A stretch of 13,590 nt of DNA from the NCBI GenBank assembly GCA_937925595.1, contig CALALQ010000401.1, forward strand, positions 1 to 13,590, read 5' to 3'. Every line of letters starts with the position of its first letter. Position 1 is the first letter of the stretch. The DNA comes from an uncultured Demequina sp. (GTDB taxonomy: Bacteria > Actinomycetota > Actinomycetes > Actinomycetales > Demequinaceae). The notes beneath the pieces were generated by a model that was not told where the DNA came from, searched no databases, and saw only the letters and a program-made list of their open reading frames with translations. Position numbers and translations under genes: made by a program. This document shows positions 12,896 through 13,590 of this stretch, in pieces.

Positions 12896-13504
12896 ATGAA
12901 GTTCCCCATTCTGGAGCAGGTCCAGCGGATCGACTTCTTCACGCCGCTCCAGCGCGAGCGATACGAGAAGATCGTCGCGTCGACGCAGGACCTGCTCCAT
13001 GATCGCGGATACGAGGCGACGACCATCCGCGAGGTCTCGCAGGCGGCGCAGGTCGGCAATGGCACGATCTACCGCTATTTCCGCTCCCGCGATGCGCTCA
13101 TCTACGTCGCAACGGCGGTCTGGTCTATCGAGCTCGGATATCAACAGCGCTCCAAAGAGCGTGGCGGCTTGTCCTTGCGCGAGCGAATCCTCGCATCTGT
13201 CGGCGACGGCGCCGACGCGATGCTGGCCGATGCCAACATGGTGCGTGCGTGGGTGGCTGTTCGACAGTCGACCGATCCCGAACTCGTCGAGATCATGAGC
13301 CAGAGCAACGAGTATCGCGCTGTCAACGCGTTCTCGTTCCCCGATCCGGACGATCCGCTGCAGCGTGACCTCAACCTGGTCATGGAGGCCCAGACGGTGC
13401 ACGGGCTGTGGAAGTGGGCTCGCGGCATCATCGATGCCGAGACCTTCCGCGCCGACCTGCTGCGCAGTGTCCACCTCGTCTTCGACGCCCACGGCCAGGA
13501 GTGA
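12896..13504 (+). CDS. TetR family transcriptional regulator
   Basis: A 202-residue TetR-type repressor. The N-terminal DNA-binding domain covers about residues 20-67; its helix-turn-helix runs ATTIREVSQAAQVGNGTIYRYFRSRDAL (41-68 region), with the family's G-T-I-Y-R-Y-F signature at 56-62. The rest (about 75-202) is an all-helical ligand-binding and dimerisation domain with no motif I can assign. The ATG at 12896 is 18 bp after the aldolase stop and has only a weak ribosome-binding sequence, so translation may partly depend on read-through from the aldolase. It is the only transcription factor in the window and is therefore the best candidate to bind the two inverted repeats between the divergent operons and to sense a pathway intermediate. 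That assignment is inference. Confidence 0.9.
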   Translation: MKFPILEQVQRIDFFTPLQRERYEKIVASTQDLLHDRGYEATTIREVSQAAQVGNGTIYRYFRSRDALIYVATAVWSIELGYQQRSKERGGLSLRERILASVGDGADAMLADANMVRAWVAVRQSTDPELVEIMSQSNEYRAVNAFSFPDPDDPLQRDLNLVMEAQTVHGLWKWARGIIDAETFRADLLRSVHLVFDAHGQE

Positions 13505-13540
13505 CGGCTACGACCACGCGACTCGAGCCCGTGGACTGTC

Positions 13541-13590
13541 TCACGCGAACGGGCGGGAGGCGTCGATGATCCGGCCGAGGCATGCCGCGG
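13541..13590 (-). CDS. Possible 3' end of a minus-strand gene (partial)
   Basis: Read leftward from the window edge, the last 15 codons before a TGA (complement of 13541-13543) give AACLGRIIDASRPFA, with 14 of 15 third positions G or C, as in real genes here. It would converge on the TetR gene and end 36 bp from it. The alternative for the same bases is a plus-strand start: ATG at 13566 preceded by GGGAGG with 5-nt spacing. I cannot decide from so few codons, and no function can be assigned. Confidence 0.3.
   Translation of the reverse strand, partial: AACLGRIIDASRPFA

Noticed and set aside
13514..13534. CCACG...CGTGG inverted repeat after the TetR gene, considered as a terminator
   Set aside because: Only 5 bp of stem with an 11-nt loop and no T-run.

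Overview
The window looks like a chromosomal segment of a high-GC actinobacterium. GC is very high throughout, third codon positions are almost always G or C, and gene starts are mostly ATG with some GTG. Dense actinobacterial-style operons with 4-bp gene overlaps fit a Microbacteriaceae-like host, but the genus is inference; no rRNA or tRNA is present to anchor it. I see no insertion sequences, tRNA genes, CRISPR arrays or phage genes.

Layout. A 170-bp intergenic region (11899-12067) separates two divergent transcription units. Leftward on the minus strand runs one long operon of 13 genes filling 11898 to 70. It begins with a tripartite TRAP transporter: substrate-binding lipoprotein (DctP type), small membrane subunit (DctQ) and large permease (DctM). 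Then come a short-chain dehydrogenase; the alpha and beta subunits of an acetoin-dehydrogenase-type thiamine-diphosphate E1 enzyme; an 80-residue stand-alone lipoyl/biotinyl domain; a cyclase-family metal hydrolase; an Ldh-family NAD(P)H dehydrogenase; an aldo/keto reductase; a KDPG-aldolase-family enzyme; a mannitol-dehydrogenase-family (fructuronate-reductase-like) enzyme; and a PfkB-family 2-keto-3-deoxygluconate-kinase-like enzyme. Nine of the twelve junctions are identical 4-bp NTGA stop/start overlaps; the other three gaps are 8, 11 and 35 bp. Rightward on the plus strand are an HpcH/HpaI-type class II aldolase and, 18 bp later, a TetR-family regulator.

Regulation. The divergent intergenic region holds two plausible sigma-70-type promoters, one per direction. 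Each has a perfect inverted repeat lying between or against its -35 and -10 boxes. This is the arrangement expected of repressor sites, and the TetR protein encoded here is the obvious candidate regulator (inference).

How the genes work together. The transporter suggests uptake of an organic or sugar acid. The last three genes (fructuronate-reductase-like, KDG kinase, KDPG aldolase) are the kind found in the lower hexuronate/Entner-Doudoroff route to pyruvate and glyceraldehyde 3-phosphate. However, no sugar-acid dehydratase that would make 2-keto-3-deoxygluconate is in the window. The middle of the operon is the unusual part. An AcoAB-like E1 heterodimer sits with a free-standing lipoyl-type carrier but no E2 acyltransferase and no E3, between several oxidoreductases and a cyclase-family hydrolase. 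This may be an undescribed sugar-acid or polyol catabolic pathway that cleaves an acyloin-type (alpha-hydroxyketone) or 2-keto intermediate; the substrate cannot be told from sequence alone.

The window edges are nearly empty: 1-69 holds no gene I can identify, and 13505-13590 may hold the last codons of a minus-strand gene or the first codons of a plus-strand one. No internal stretch longer than about 170 bp lacks a gene.
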